Positions 8,415 through 17,863 are shown, counted from the stretch's first letter. The stretch: DNA of 64,000 nucleotides from Microbacterium sp. 8M (GCF_902506375.1 NZ_LR733284.1:1536058-1600057); one strand, 5' to 3'. Notes: generated by a model from the sequence alone, not told the origin. Made by a program: numbers and translations.

Positions 8415-8423
8415 TGTGGATAA
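8415..8423 (-). promoter_or_regulatory. Single perfect DnaA-box-like 9-mer
   Basis: TGTGGATAA on the plus strand is the complement of the consensus DnaA box TTATCCACA. It lies 40 bases before the tad operon. One isolated box does not make an origin; it could be a regulatory or titration site, or chance. Confidence 0.3.
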
Positions 8424-8462
8424 CTTCCGGGGTCGAAGCGCGGATCCTGCGACGATGCGGGG

Positions 8463-9614
8463 GTGAGCCTCAGCACCGCCGCCGTCACCGAGAGGGTGCG
8501 CGCACGACTGCGCGCCGAGCGGACCGACCCGTCCGTCCACCCCGATGAGGCGCGCCGGATCGCCCAGTTCGAGGTGCGCCGGCACAACGATCAGGCCCTT
8601 GCCCGAGGCACGGCGACGATAGACGACGAGGCGGCCTGCGTGCGCGACATCCTCGCCGGGGTCGCGGGGTACGGCCCGCTGCAGCCGCTGCTCGACGACG
8701 ACACGATCGAGGAGATCTGGCTGAACGGACCCTCGCACGTGTTCATCGCGCGCGAGGGGCGCAGTGAGCGCGCGCCGATCGCGCTGACCGAGGCGCAGCT
8801 GCGCGATGTCGTCGAGCGCATGCTGCACGCCACCGGGCGCCGCGTCGATCTCGGCCAGCCTTTCGTCGACGCATCCCTGCCCGACGGCTCCCGCCTGCAC
8901 GTCGCGATCGCCGATGTGGTGCGGGGATCATGGGCGGTGAACATCCGGAAGTTCCTGCCGCGGTACCGGAGCCTGGAGTCGCTCGTGGCGCAGGGCATGG
9001 TACCGCCGCACGTCGCGGCGACGCTGGCCGACGCGATGCGCGCGGGGCGCAGCGTGATCGTGTCCGGCCCTACGCACGCGGGCAAGACCACGCTGCTGGC
9101 GGCGCTCGTCGCCGAGTGCGTGGATCAGCGCGTGATCACGGTGGAGGAGACGTTCGAGCTCGGCGTGCAGGCCCCCGACCTCGTCGCCCTGCAGGGGCGC
9201 CAGGCCAGTCTGGAGGGCACGGGCGAGATCACGCTGCGACGGCTCGTGAAGGAGGCGCTGCGGATGCGGCCCGACCGGCTCGTCGTCGGCGAGGTGCGCG
9301 ATGCCGAAGCGCTCGACCTCGTGCTCGCCCTGAACACCGGCGTTCCTGGAGCGGCGACGGTGCACGCGAACTCGGCGGCGGAGGCGCTGGAGAAGCTCAG
9401 CATGCTGCCGCTGCTCGCCGGCCGCAACATCGACCGCGCGTTCATCGCGCCCGCTCTCGCCGTGTCGGTGGACCTCGTCGTGCACTGCCGGCGGGATGCC
9501 GACGGCACCCGGCGGGTCGCCGAGGTGATCGCGCCCACGACGGCCGACGCCGACGGGCGGATCCGTCACGGCGTGCTGTTCGCCGACGCTCGTCCGGGGG
9601 AGGGCATCGCATGA
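8463..9614 (+). CDS. tadA: TadA/CpaF-type pilus assembly ATPase
   Basis: This 383-residue hexameric secretion ATPase powers Flp pilus assembly at the inner face of the membrane. After an N-terminal helical domain (1-110) comes the core, with Walker A GPTHAGKTT (202-210), the Asp-box region TVEETFELG, a Walker B-like segment RPDRLVVGEVRD and the His box TVHANSAAEAL. The start is GTG 8463. The stop overlaps the tadB start in ATGA, so the two are translationally coupled. No TadZ/CpaE gene precedes it, unlike many actinobacterial tad loci. Confidence 0.93.
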   Translation: MSLSTAAVTERVRARLRAERTDPSVHPDEARRIAQFEVRRHNDQALARGTATIDDEAACVRDILAGVAGYGPLQPLLDDDTIEEIWLNGPSHVFIAREGRSERAPIALTEAQLRDVVERMLHATGRRVDLGQPFVDASLPDGSRLHVAIADVVRGSWAVNIRKFLPRYRSLESLVAQGMVPPHVAATLADAMRAGRSVIVSGPTHAGKTTLLAALVAECVDQRVITVEETFELGVQAPDLVALQGRQASLEGTGEITLRRLVKEALRMRPDRLVVGEVRDAEALDLVLALNTGVPGAATVHANSAAEALEKLSMLPLLAGRNIDRAFIAPALAVSVDLVVHCRRDADGTRRVAEVIAPTTADADGRIRHGVLFADARPGEGIA

Positions 9615-10465
9615 CGCTGCTGCTGGGCGCGCTGCTCGCGGCGGGCGTCGTGCTTGCGGTGTCGCCGTGGCTGTGGCCGGCCGGCGCGCGCCGGACCCGT
9701 GCGCCGCGGACCGGTGCGGCGACCCGGCTGCTGCGCGAGGCGGGGTTCCGCGCCGATGCGCGCGTGCTCGTCGTCGCGGTCGTCGCCGGCGGCCTCGTCA
9801 CCGCGGCGGTGGCGTGGCTCCTCACCGGGACGGCGGCGTTCGCGCTCGTGCTGGCCGTGGCGGGAGCCGCCGCGCCCGTGGTGTTCCTGCGCTCTCGGCG
9901 GCAGCGCCTGCTCCGGCTGCGGCGCGGGCTGTGGCCCGACGTGTGCGACCTGCTCATCGCGTCGATCCGGGTGGGCATGCCGCTGCCGGACGCCGTCGCG
10001 GCGCTGGAGGAGGCCGCCCCGGCACCGCTGCGGCCGGCCTTCGCGGCGTTCGCCCGCGACCTGCACGCAACGGGACTGTTCGACGCCGCGGCCGTGAAGC
10101 TCAAAGAGGCGCTCGCGGATCCTGTCGGCGACCGCATCCTCGAGACACTGCGCATGGCACGCGAGGTCGGCGGCACGGAGCTGAGCACGGTGCTGCGGGC
10201 GCTGTCGAGCTCGGTGCGGGCGGAGGCGGCGCTGCGGTCGGAAGTCGAGGCGCGGCAATCGTGGATCCGTGGCGCCGCGGTGCTGGGAGCGATCGCGCCG
10301 TGGGTGATCCTGGCGCTGCTCCTGCTGCGGCCGGAGGGAGCGGAGGCCTACACCAGTCCCGAGGGCGTCGCCCTGATCTTCGGCGGAGCTGCCGTGTCGT
10401 TCGTCGCGTTCCGAATCATGCTGCGCATCGGCCGGCTGCCCGAGCCGCGGAGGTGGTTCCAGTGA
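9611..10465 (+). CDS. tadB: TadB-type inner-membrane platform protein
   Basis: The 284-residue protein carries a T2SSF domain. It has two N-terminal hydrophobic segments (about 3-24 and 52-95), a cytoplasmic helical T2SSF domain (about 105-225, including LLIASIRVGMPLPDAVAALEEAAP and MAREVGGTELSTVLRALSSSVRAE), and two C-terminal hydrophobic segments. It is expected to form the pilus assembly platform with TadC. The start ATG is inside the tadA stop (ATGA) and its own stop overlaps tadC in GTGA. Confidence 0.9.
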   Translation: MTLLLGALLAAGVVLAVSPWLWPAGARRTRAPRTGAATRLLREAGFRADARVLVVAVVAGGLVTAAVAWLLTGTAAFALVLAVAGAAAPVVFLRSRRQRLLRLRRGLWPDVCDLLIASIRVGMPLPDAVAALEEAAPAPLRPAFAAFARDLHATGLFDAAAVKLKEALADPVGDRILETLRMAREVGGTELSTVLRALSSSVRAEAALRSEVEARQSWIRGAAVLGAIAPWVILALLLLRPEGAEAYTSPEGVALIFGGAAVSFVAFRIMLRIGRLPEPRRWFQ

Positions 10466-11388
10466 ACGCGCTGTCCGATCTCGCGATCGCCGTGCTGCTC
10501 GGCGGGGCGCTCGCCGCGGGGGTCCTCCTCGTGCTGGCCGCCTTCCCGCGGTGGCGCTGGGCCGACCTCAGCTCCCGGATCGCGCCGCACCTGCGCGACG
10601 TCGCCGACCTCGCCGATCCGACGGCGCGGCTGCCGTGGCGGATGCCCGCCGGGGGCTCCTGGGCCGCGCGGATCAAGGGCGCCCTCGGTCTCTTCGGCGG
10701 AGGCGACGCCGGCGTCGCGCTGCGGCTGACCCAGGCGGGACTGCCCGGCGGTCCGGGCGCGTTCCGCAGCCGCCAGCTCGTGTGGGTGCTGGTCGGGCTC
10801 GGAGCAGGGGCCGCCACGACGGTCGCGCTCGTCCTCGCGGGCCGCCTCTCCGCGCCCGCCGTGCTGCTGCCCGTGCTGACGGCGGTCATCGCCGGCGTCG
10901 CCTGTGACGCCCTGCTGAGCGCCCGCGCGAAGGCACGCGTCGGCCGGCTCACCGAGGAGCTCCCGACGGTGCTGGAGTTCCTCGCGCTGTGCCTGTCCGC
11001 GGGCGAGGGGCTGCCGGACGCGCTGCGCCGGGTCGGCGCCGCGGGATCCGGCGAGCTCAGCGGCGAACTGCGCGCGGTGACGCTCGCGGTGAACACCGGG
11101 TCCTCCCTCGCGGATGCGCTCGGCGACTGCGCCCACCGGCTGCAGACCCCGCCGCTGACGCGCGCGGTCGATCAGATCATCGCGGCTCTCGAGCGCGGCG
11201 CGCCGCTGGCCGCGGTGCTGCAGGCGCAGGCGTCGGACGCACGTGAGGAGACGAAGCGCAGTCTGATCGAGCAGGCCGGCCGCAAGGAGATCCTGATGCT
11301 CCTCCCGCTCGTCTTCCTCATCCTCCCGTTGTCCGTTCTGTTCGCCGTCTTCCCCGGCGTGTTCATCCTGAGGCTCGGAATCGGCTGA
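10462..11388 (+). CDS. tadC: TadC-type inner-membrane platform protein
   Basis: This is a 308-residue T2SSF-domain protein, paralogous in layout to TadB. It has an N-terminal membrane segment, a central hydrophobic pair (about 110-155), a cytoplasmic T2SSF domain with LPTVLEFLALCLSAGEGLPDAL and ALERGAPLAAVLQAQASDAREETKR, and a C-terminal hydrophobic pair in LMLLPLVFLILPLSVLFAVFPGVF. The GTG start overlaps the tadB stop (GTGA). It partners TadB in the pilus base. Confidence 0.9.
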   Translation: MNALSDLAIAVLLGGALAAGVLLVLAAFPRWRWADLSSRIAPHLRDVADLADPTARLPWRMPAGGSWAARIKGALGLFGGGDAGVALRLTQAGLPGGPGAFRSRQLVWVLVGLGAGAATTVALVLAGRLSAPAVLLPVLTAVIAGVACDALLSARAKARVGRLTEELPTVLEFLALCLSAGEGLPDALRRVGAAGSGELSGELRAVTLAVNTGSSLADALGDCAHRLQTPPLTRAVDQIIAALERGAPLAAVLQAQASDAREETKRSLIEQAGRKEILMLLPLVFLILPLSVLFAVFPGVFILRLGIG

Positions 11389-11422
11389 CGTCTCACCGGA
11401 CCGCATCCACGAAAGGAATCCC

Positions 11423-11629
11423 ATGTCTGCAGATCGCGCATCCGTGCACTTCACTCGCCCGGATCCGCTGACCGTCGCCCCATCCGATGATCCGGAGCGG
11501 GGTGACGTTCCCGGCTGGGTGCTGATCACGTTGATGACGGCAGGGCTTGTCGTGCTGATCTGGGCCGTGGCCGGTCCTGCGCTCACGAACCTGTTCGAGC
11601 AGGCGATCGCACGCGTGAGCGGACTCTGA
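11423..11629 (+). CDS. Small single-span pilin-like protein of the tad locus
   Basis: The protein has 68 residues. A polar N-terminus is followed by DVPGWVLITLMTAGLVVLI, one membrane helix (about 31-52), and a short amphipathic tail ending AIARVSGL. Its position straight after tadC is that of the Flp major pilin, and the length fits. A clear G/xxxxEY prepilin peptidase site is not visible, so the processing site is uncertain. A reasonable Shine-Dalgarno (AAAGGA) precedes the ATG. It is probably the major pilin or a pilin-like accessory. Confidence 0.7.
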   Translation: MSADRASVHFTRPDPLTVAPSDDPERGDVPGWVLITLMTAGLVVLIWAVAGPALTNLFEQAIARVSGL

Positions 11630-11636
11630 CCGCACC

Positions 11637-12053
11637 ATGAGCGTCGGAAGGCGAGGTGTCGACGTGCTCGGCGACGACCGGGGATCCAGCCCCGTCGAGT
11701 TCGTGCTCGTCGGTGCGCTGCTGACTGCGCTCACCCTGGCCGTGCTGCAGTTCGCGCTCGCCGTGTACGTGCGCAACGTGGTGCACGACGCCGCCGTCGA
11801 AGGTGCGCACGTCGCAGCGCTCGCCGATACCGACCCGGGTGAGGGCGTGCAGCGCACCGCCCTCGTCATCGGTCGTGCCATCGGCGCGGAGTACGCGCGC
11901 GATGTCAGCGTGCGCGAGACGGCGGCGCTGGGTGTGCCCACCATGGAGGTGACGGTGCGCACGACGCTCCCGCTCATCGGCCTGCTCGGGGTGCCGTCGG
12001 GGCTGGAGGTGACCGGCCGTGCTCCTGTGGAGTCGTTCACCGAAGCCGGCTGA
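11637..12053 (+). CDS. TadE-like pseudopilin
   Basis: The protein has 138 residues. The TadE signature DDRGSSPVEFVLVGALLTAL (residues 13-32) leads into one membrane helix, followed by a beta-rich extracellular domain (AAVEGAHVAALADTDPGEG ... VEVTVRTTLPLIGLLG). Glu at the fifth position of the processed helix (SSPVEF) is as in prepilin-peptidase substrates. It starts seven bases after the pilin-like gene. An alternative GTG start 24 bases downstream has a better GAGG site. It is expected to be a minor pilin of the Tad apparatus. Confidence 0.85.
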   Translation: MSVGRRGVDVLGDDRGSSPVEFVLVGALLTALTLAVLQFALAVYVRNVVHDAAVEGAHVAALADTDPGEGVQRTALVIGRAIGAEYARDVSVRETAALGVPTMEVTVRTTLPLIGLLGVPSGLEVTGRAPVESFTEAG

Positions 12054-12075
12054 TGCGCCAGGCGCGGAGGGCGGA

Positions 12076-12540
12076 GTGCCAAGCGGCCCGCCGCGGGCGC
12101 GCCTGCTCGCCGACGAGGACGGATCCGCCGCCCTGGAGTTCATCGGGCTCGGGGTGATCCTCCTGGTCCCGCTGGTGTACCTCGTGCTCGCGCTCGGGGC
12201 GATCCAAGGGCAGCTGCTCGGCGCGGAGTCCGCGGCTCGGCACGCGGCTCGCACCATGAGCGCCGCCTCGGACGGCGCGGAGGCCATGGCCCGCGCCGAT
12301 GCGGCGGTGCGGTCGGCGATCGAGGAATACGGCATGGATGCGGCCGCCGTCGACGTCGACATCCGGTGCGCGCCGGCCGCGGTCGCGTGCCCCTCCGCGG
12401 GGGCGACGGTGGTCGTCACCGTCACGGCGAGGGTCGCACTGCCGCTCGTCCCTCCCGTGCTCGGCCTGGACCGGATCGGGACGGTCCCCGTGCAGGCGGC
12501 GTCGGCGTACAAGGTCTCGCGCACGTGGACGGGCGGATGA
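12076..12540 (+). CDS. TadE-family minor pilin
   Basis: The TadE-type signature DEDGSAALEFIGLGVILLVP is followed by a membrane helix and the alpha segment GAESAARHAARTMSAASDG, then a beta domain with a Cys pair (RCAPAAVACP) that could form a disulfide outside the cell. GTG 12076 is preferred because GGAGG lies five bases upstream, giving 154 residues. The frame is open to a GTG at 12019 inside the previous gene, so the longer form is possible. The stop overlaps the next gene in ATGA. Confidence 0.8.
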   Translation: MPSGPPRARLLADEDGSAALEFIGLGVILLVPLVYLVLALGAIQGQLLGAESAARHAARTMSAASDGAEAMARADAAVRSAIEEYGMDAAAVDVDIRCAPAAVACPSAGATVVVTVTARVALPLVPPVLGLDRIGTVPVQAASAYKVSRTWTGG

Positions 12541-13013
12541 GCGCCGCGGGCCTGCGCCGGCCGGAGTCCCGGCTCTGTCTCGGGCGACCCGACTCCGGCG
12601 GAGGCCCGTTCGGCGACGAGCGGGGGAGCACGATGCCGCTGATCCTCGGATACCTCGTGCTCGCGATCGCCCTCATCTACGTGTGCGTCTGCGCCACCGA
12701 CCTGTACATCGCCCAGAAGCGCCTCGACTCGGTGGCCGATGCGGCGGCGCTCGCCGGAGCGGACGGCTTCCGGCTGCAGGTCGACGGTGCGGCGATCCGT
12801 GCGGAGCTCGAGGACGCCGCGATCGCCGAGCAGGCGACAGCGGTGATCGGCGTGCTCGCCGACGGCACGGAACTGGTGTCCGCGGGCAGCCCCGACGGTC
12901 TCTCCGCCCGCGTGACCGTGCGGACGACGTGGACGCCTCCGCTGCTCAGCGAGCTGCTGCCGCCGATGGTGACGATCCAGTCGACCGGCACGAGCCGCAC
13001 CGCACTGGAGTGA
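12537..13013 (+). CDS. TadG-like pilus-associated protein (Rv3655c type)
   Basis: The protein has 158 residues. The motif DERGSTMPLILGYLVLAIAL begins a single membrane helix, then CATDLYIAQKRLDSVADAAALAGADG, the standard TadG-like N-terminus (xxLDxxADAAALAGA). A variable extracellular part ends in RVTVRTTWTPPLL. The ATG overlaps the previous stop (ATGA). It closes the tad operon; no prepilin peptidase (TadV) or TadZ is encoded nearby, so these must be elsewhere if the pilus is functional. Confidence 0.82.
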   Translation: MSAAGLRRPESRLCLGRPDSGGGPFGDERGSTMPLILGYLVLAIALIYVCVCATDLYIAQKRLDSVADAAALAGADGFRLQVDGAAIRAELEDAAIAEQATAVIGVLADGTELVSAGSPDGLSARVTVRTTWTPPLLSELLPPMVTIQSTGTSRTALE

Positions 13014-13082
13014 CGGCGCCCGCGCCGGTGCTCGCGGCACGCCGGTGCTGACAGGGCCCGCCCCTGCGTCCGTGATGCGCGT

Positions 13083-14579
13083 TCACCCGCCGTGGGGCGT
13101 CCGGTAGACGGTCAGCGCCCGTCGGACGGCGCGGATCCGCAGCCGATCGCTCGGCTCGCCGACCTCGCCGTCGCGCGTAACGCGCTCCGGGCCCTGGGGG
13201 AGGGTGATCTCGAGCTCCGGGGCGGAGACCTCGTGGTACTGCTTCACCCTGGCCAGCTGCCCGGTGAGCGTCGCCAGCAGCACGACGAAGCGCGACCACC
13301 GGGTGGACACGTCCAGGATCCTCAGGTCCAGGAGCCCGTCCTGAAGGTCTTCGCGCACGCTCGGCGCGAAGCCGCGCGGCTGGTACTGGCCGTTCCCGAT
13401 GAAGAGCAGGCTCGACTCGCGGGTCCTGCCATCGACGGTCACCGTGATCGCGCGATCCTTGTGCATGGTGCGCCACCCGGCGACGAGTGCGGCGAGCGGC
13501 TTGCCGATCCGCTTCTCGAGGCGCTCCCGGATGCGCACGAAATCGGTGTAAGCGCCGACGCTCGCGGTGTTGAGGAAGATCCTGTCGTTCAGGTAGGCGA
13601 CATCCACCGTCGTCGCGCTGCCGCGCTGGATCGCCCGCACGGTGCGACTCGCGCGCTCGGCGCCGACGGCGCGGGCGAAGTGGTTGAACGTTCCGGCCGG
13701 GAACACCGCGAGCGGGATACCGCGGTCGATGGCCGCCTCGGCGGCCGCCGCGATGGTGCCGTCGCCGCCGGCGACCGCGAGGACCTCGGCCCCGGCGGCG
13801 GCGCGTCGCATCACGGCGTGCACATCGTCCGACCCCTGCAGCTCGAGGATCCTCATCCTGGGCAGGGCCCGGCGCAGGCTCCGGGTGAGGGCCGCACCCC
13901 GACCGCTGTGCGCCGCCGGGTTGACCACGAGCACGACGCCCTCGCCGCGAGGACGCGGGGACAGCTGGTCCAGTTCCCGCGGTGCGGGCGCGGCCGGGGG
14001 CGGGACGGGCGGCACGAGCCGCCGGCCGATCGCCGCCACGGTGCCGCCGAGGACGAAGCCGGCCGCGACGTCGGACGGATAGTGCGCCCCGGTCGCGACC
14101 CGGGAGAACCCGACGAGCCCCGCGAGCACGCCCAGCGGCACCGCGGCGGCGGGCAGCTCCGCGGAGACCGCTGCCGCGAAGGCCGCCGCACTCGCGGAGT
14201 GCCCGCTCGGGAAGGAGGAGGACAGCGGGGCGCGGCGGGAGAGTCTGAGCAGCGGGATGAGGTCTCGGATCGGCCGCTGGCGGTGGTGCAGGCGCTTGGC
14301 GAGCTGGTTCGCGATGAGGCTGGTCGCGCCGAGCGTGACCACGCCGCGCAGGGCGCCGCGGCGGGCGCGGCTGCGGCCGGTGAGGTACATCCCGCCGGCG
14401 ATGACGAGCCAGAGCACCGAGTGGTCCGCGGCATTGGTCAGCCTCGGCATCCACCGGTCCAGAATCGGGCTCGGCGTCGACGCGACCGCCGAGAACACCG
14501 CCGCGTCCAGCGCGTGGATCTGCTCGCGGGCGCTCGCCGCGCCGGCGCGGATCCGCCGCGGGTTCCTCCTGGGTGCCAT
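13083..14579 (-). CDS. PAP2 phosphatase fused to diacylglycerol/sphingoid kinase domain
   Basis: The protein has 498 residues. The N-terminal half (about 30-200) is a membrane PAP2 domain with the three phosphatase motifs: KRLHHRQRP, SSFPSGHSASAAAFA and SRVATGAHYPSDVAAG. The C-terminal half (about 225-498) is a DAGK catalytic domain with VVNPAAHSGRG and GGDGT, then NHFAR. It could dephosphorylate a polyprenyl or phosphatidyl phosphate and phosphorylate a lipid alcohol. ATG 14579 has GGAGGAGG upstream; a longer frame runs into the neighbouring MFS gene and is rejected. TAGCGT before it suggests its own promoter although the MFS gene lies upstream on the same strand. Confidence 0.9.
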   Translation of the reverse strand: MAPRRNPRRIRAGAASAREQIHALDAAVFSAVASTPSPILDRWMPRLTNAADHSVLWLVIAGGMYLTGRSRARRGALRGVVTLGATSLIANQLAKRLHHRQRPIRDLIPLLRLSRRAPLSSSFPSGHSASAAAFAAAVSAELPAAAVPLGVLAGLVGFSRVATGAHYPSDVAAGFVLGGTVAAIGRRLVPPVPPPAAPAPRELDQLSPRPRGEGVVLVVNPAAHSGRGAALTRSLRRALPRMRILELQGSDDVHAVMRRAAAGAEVLAVAGGDGTIAAAAEAAIDRGIPLAVFPAGTFNHFARAVGAERASRTVRAIQRGSATTVDVAYLNDRIFLNTASVGAYTDFVRIRERLEKRIGKPLAALVAGWRTMHKDRAITVTVDGRTRESSLLFIGNGQYQPRGFAPSVREDLQDGLLDLRILDVSTRWSRFVVLLATLTGQLARVKQYHEVSAPELEITLPQGPERVTRDGEVGEPSDRLRIRAVRRALTVYRTPHGG

Positions 14580-14655
14580 CGAGTACCTCCTCCCTCTCAC
14601 GCTAGCGAAGGCGCCGCAGAGCACAGACCGCCCTTGCGGCGAGGAGCCACGACCG

Positions 14656-15906
14656 CTAACGCCGCGGCACGAACCGTGGGATGAAGCGCAGGAACCCGAT
14701 CGCGCCCAGGATCCCGATCGCTCCCATGACGGCCGCACCGATCGCGAGCGAGCTCAGAGCTGCGATGCCGGAGAAGAGCAGGGGAGCGACGGCGCCGCCC
14801 GCATCGGTCAGGGTGCGCCAGGACCCGAGGAACGCCGCCGGCTCCGACTGCGGCGCGACGTCCGCACCGAGCGTGAGCAGGATGCCGCTGGACAGCCCGT
14901 TGCCGACGCCGAGCACGGCGGCGATCATGCCGAACCACAGCACCTTGGTGTCGGCGTCGTGCGTGAGTGACAGCGTGAGGAAGCCCAGGCCCATGAGCAC
15001 CATCGCGGGCAGCGCCGCCCACAGCCGCCCGAACCGGTCCATCACCTGGCCGCTCGCATAGAACAGGGCGAAGTCGATCGCCCCGGACACACCCACCACG
15101 AGCGCGATCGACGAGGCGTCCAGCCCGATCGACACACCCCACAGCGGCAGCACCACCTGCCGCGCCGAGCGCACGGCCGAGAGGCTTGCTGCGGCGAGCC
15201 CCAGGCGCGAGAGCACCCCGCGGTTGCGCCACATGGTGCGGAAGACGCCCGCGCGCTCGACCGTGGGGATCGAGCCGCTCACCGCCTCGCCGGTGTCCTC
15301 GGGCTCCGCGGGCTCACGGTCCGCAGCGGCGGCCTGCGCCTCCGGATCCGGGCCGAACAGCACGAGCAGGACCAGCGCGACCAGGCACACCGCGAAGAAC
15401 CACAGCGCGGCGTTCTCGGTGTGGAACAGGCCGAGCAGCGCCGCCGCGAGGAACGGCCCCACGAACATGCCCGCGCGGAAGGATCCGCCGAGGAGGGACA
15501 GCGCACGGGCGCGGAACTCGAGGGGCACACGGGTCGTCATGAACGCGTGCCGGGCGAGTCCGAACGCCGCCGCCGACATGCCGACCACGAACACGGCGAT
15601 CGTGAACACCACGAGGCTCGGGGCGAGCGCTCCCGCCGCGACTCCGACCAGCGAGAGCACGCCGGCGATCACCATCGTGTGCCGTTCACCGACCCGAGAG
15701 ACGAGCCAGCCCGCGGGGATGTTGCCGCACAGCTGCCCCACCACGAGCGCAGAGGCGATGAGGCCGGCCGAGGCGAGCGTCGCCCCGCGGTTCGCCGCGA
15801 TCACCGGGATCAGCGGCACCACCGCGCCCTCGCCGAGCGAGAACAGCAGCGTGGGCAGGTACACCATCGGACCGAACTTCCACAGCACCGCCGACGCTCG
15901 AACCAT
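14656..15906 (-). CDS. MFS transporter, 12 membrane segments
   Basis: The protein has 416 residues. The first half includes [35 protein letters not shown] and [14 protein letters not shown], matching the MFS motif A position (GxLxDRxGRR) with substitutions. A charged cytosolic loop (about residues 190-230, rich in Glu/Ala/Pro) separates the halves. The second half repeats the pattern with [11 protein letters not shown]. No substrate can be named. Both GTG 15909 and ATG 15906 are possible starts. It is divergent from prfB by 28 bases, so the promoters face each other. Confidence 0.87.
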   Translation of the reverse strand: MVRASAVLWKFGPMVYLPTLLFSLGEGAVVPLIPVIAANRGATLASAGLIASALVVGQLCGNIPAGWLVSRVGERHTMVIAGVLSLVGVAAGALAPSLVVFTIAVFVVGMSAAAFGLARHAFMTTRVPLEFRARALSLLGGSFRAGMFVGPFLAAALLGLFHTENAALWFFAVCLVALVLLVLFGPDPEAQAAAADREPAEPEDTGEAVSGSIPTVERAGVFRTMWRNRGVLSRLGLAAASLSAVRSARQVVLPLWGVSIGLDASSIALVVGVSGAIDFALFYASGQVMDRFGRLWAALPAMVLMGLGFLTLSLTHDADTKVLWFGMIAAVLGVGNGLSSGILLTLGADVAPQSEPAAFLGSWRTLTDAGGAVAPLLFSGIAALSSLAIGAAVMGAIGILGAIGFLRFIPRFVPRR

Positions 15907-15934
15907 CACGGCTCCACGCTAGTCTGGTAGCGCC

Positions 15935-17047
15935 ATGCTCGAACTTGATCTCTCCGCCGAAATCGCGGCCCTCCGTCAGACCTTCGGCGACATCCGCGAG
16001 GTCGTCGACGTCGCCTCCCTCCGTGCCGACATCGAACGCCTCAGCGAGGAGGCCGGTGCGCCGGACCTCTGGGACGACCCCGAGAAGGCGCAGAAGGTGA
16101 CCAGTGCGCTCAGCCACCGCCAGGCCGAGCTCAAGCGCGTCACCGAGGTGGAGCAGCGTCTCGACGATCTCGAGGTGCTCGTCGATCTCGCCAACGAGAT
16201 GGAGGACGAGGATTCGGCGGCAGAGGCGCGCGCCGAGCTCGCCTCGCTCACCGAGACCATCAACCAGCTCGAGGTGCAGACCCTGCTCGACGGCGAGTAC
16301 GACGAGCGCGCCGCGATCGTCACGATCCGCTCCGGCGCGGGCGGGGACGACGCGACCGACTTCGCCGAGATGCTGCTGCGCATGTACCTGCGCTGGGCCG
16401 AGCGGCACAAGTACCCGGTCAAGGTCATGGACACGTCCTACGCCGAGGGCGCGGGCATCAAGTCCACCACGTTCGAGGTCGACGCCCCGTACGCCTTCGG
16501 CACGCTCTCGGTCGAGGCAGGCACCCACCGCCTCGCCCGGATCAGCCCGTTCGGCTCGGCCGACAAGCGCCAGACGTCCTTCGCCGCGGTCGAGGTCATC
16601 CCGCTCATGGAGGAGGCGACCGAGGTCGACATCCCCGAGGGCGACATCCGCGTCGACGTCTTCCGCTCCTCGGGCCCCGGTGGCCAGTCGGTCAACACGA
16701 CCGACTCCGCGGTGCGCATCACCCACCTGCCGACCGGCATCGTCGTCTCGATGCAGAACGAGAAGTCGCAGATCCAGAACCGCGCCGCCGCCATGCGCGT
16801 CCTGCAGACCCGCCTGCTGCTGCTGCAGAAGGAGGAGGAGGCCGCCAAGAAGAAGGAGCTCGCCGGGAACATCACCGCGAGCTGGGGCGACCAGATGCGC
16901 TCCTACTTCCTCTACGGCCAGCAGCTCGTGAAGGACCTGCGCACCGGCTACGAGTCCGGCAACCCGTCGACCGTCTTCGACGGCGATCTCGACGGCTTCA
17001 TCTCGGCGGGGATCCGCTGGCGCAAGCGCAAGGATGACGACGACTGA
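15935..17047 (+). CDS. prfB: Peptide chain release factor 2
   Basis: RF2 recognises UGA and UAA stop codons and triggers peptide release. The 370-residue protein has the SPF codon-recognition tripeptide at 204-206 and the catalytic GGQ at 249-251 ([10 protein letters not shown]). The reading frame is continuous: there is no in-frame UGA or CUU-UGA-C slippage site near codon 25, so the autoregulatory frameshift of E. coli prfB is absent. It lacks a Shine-Dalgarno, and TAGTCT lies nine bases before the ATG. It heads the conserved actinobacterial block prfB-ftsE-ftsX-smpB, here interrupted by an NlpC/P60 gene. Confidence 0.97.
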   Translation: MLELDLSAEIAALRQTFGDIREVVDVASLRADIERLSEEAGAPDLWDDPEKAQKVTSALSHRQAELKRVTEVEQRLDDLEVLVDLANEMEDEDSAAEARAELASLTETINQLEVQTLLDGEYDERAAIVTIRSGAGGDDATDFAEMLLRMYLRWAERHKYPVKVMDTSYAEGAGIKSTTFEVDAPYAFGTLSVEAGTHRLARISPFGSADKRQTSFAAVEVIPLMEEATEVDIPEGDIRVDVFRSSGPGGQSVNTTDSAVRITHLPTGIVVSMQNEKSQIQNRAAAMRVLQTRLLLLQKEEEAAKKKELAGNITASWGDQMRSYFLYGQQLVKDLRTGYESGNPSTVFDGDLDGFISAGIRWRKRKDDDD

Positions 17048-17116
17048 GTGAGCTCGGGCGCGCCGCCGCTCAGGGGCTTCCCAGTGAGCTCGGGCGGGAT
17101 TGCCCGTAAGGTGGTC

Positions 17117-17161
17117 TCCCGATGACTGTGACACGGAGATTCCCGATGACTGTGACACGGA
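17117..17161 (+). repeat. Tandem duplication spanning the start codon of the NlpC/P60 gene
   Basis: A 21-base segment (17117-17137) that includes ATGACTGTGACACGG recurs identically at 17141-17161, a 24-base period. It duplicates the start codon and first five codons in frame (MTVTR twice, residues 1-5 and 9-13). A second short duplication, GTGAGCTCGGGCG, occurs just upstream near 17047 and 17093. Confidence 0.9.
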
Positions 17162-17772
17162 AGACGGCGGCCGGCTGCGCCATCGCGGCCCTGATCGTGC
17201 CGCTCGCGGCGACGGCGGCGTTCGCCTTCCCGTCGGTGGACGCGGCGGCTCCCCGCCGGGCGGTGTCTCTCGTCGTGGACCCGCAGAGCTACACGGTCGC
17301 ATCGGCCGCGCAGGAGCCCGTCACCGCTCGCGCAGCCTTCGAGGTGTACACACCGCCGGCCCCCGCGCCGGTGGCGGATCCGGCGCCCGCCGCGGCAGCC
17401 ACCGTGCCGGCCGCCGGCCCGCAGTCCTACTCGGGGGAGGCCGTCGTCGCGTTCGCGGAGACCTTCGTCGGCGTGGTGCCCTACGGCTGGGGGAACGACC
17501 CCAGTGACTCGTTCGGCTGTGACGGTCTGACCCAGTACGTGTTCGGCCACTTCGGCATCAGCCTGCCCCGGGGCGCGGACAACCAGGCCGCGCTCGGCAC
17601 CGTGATCTCGGCGGACGAGGCTCGCGCCGGGGATCTCGTGTGGTGGCCCGGACGGCACATCGGCATCTGGGACGGCGCCGGAGGCATCATCGACTCTCCC
17701 GACTGGGGGCGCTACGTCGAGCACCACGCTCCCTGGGCGAGCTCGGGCCCGCCGATCTTCGTCCGGCTCTGA
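17122..17772 (+). CDS. Secreted NlpC/P60 peptidoglycan hydrolase
   Basis: The protein has 216 residues. An N-terminal signal peptide (basic residues, hydrophobic [20 protein letters not shown]) is followed by a Pro/Ala-rich linker (about 75-95) and the NlpC/P60 domain (about 103-216). The catalytic Cys is in [16 protein letters not shown] (usual FDCSGLVQ) and the catalytic His in RHIGIWDG, with a further His pair VEHHAPW. It should cleave peptide stems in the wall. Start choice is ambiguous because the start region is duplicated; ATG 17122 and ATG 17146 are both usable. It sits between prfB and ftsE, which fits a role near the FtsEX-controlled hydrolysis machinery, though that link is inference. 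Confidence 0.85.
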   Translation: MTVTRRFPMTVTRKTAAGCAIAALIVPLAATAAFAFPSVDAAAPRRAVSLVVDPQSYTVASAAQEPVTARAAFEVYTPPAPAPVADPAPAAAATVPAAGPQSYSGEAVVAFAETFVGVVPYGWGNDPSDSFGCDGLTQYVFGHFGISLPRGADNQAALGTVISADEARAGDLVWWPGRHIGIWDGAGGIIDSPDWGRYVEHHAPWASSGPPIFVRL

Positions 17773-17863
17773 GAGCCGTCCCAGCGACCTCATAGCCGGG
17801 AACCCGCCGCGGTGGGGTGTCGCTCGCCCGCAGCGGGCAGCGCCCGCTTAGGCTCGACACGCC

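Noticed and set aside
8415..8423. Replication origin
   Set aside because: A single DnaA box with no AT-rich region and no dnaA/dnaN nearby is not enough.
15935..17047. Programmed frameshift in prfB
   Set aside because: The frame is uninterrupted, and no in-frame stop or slippery site occurs near codon 25.
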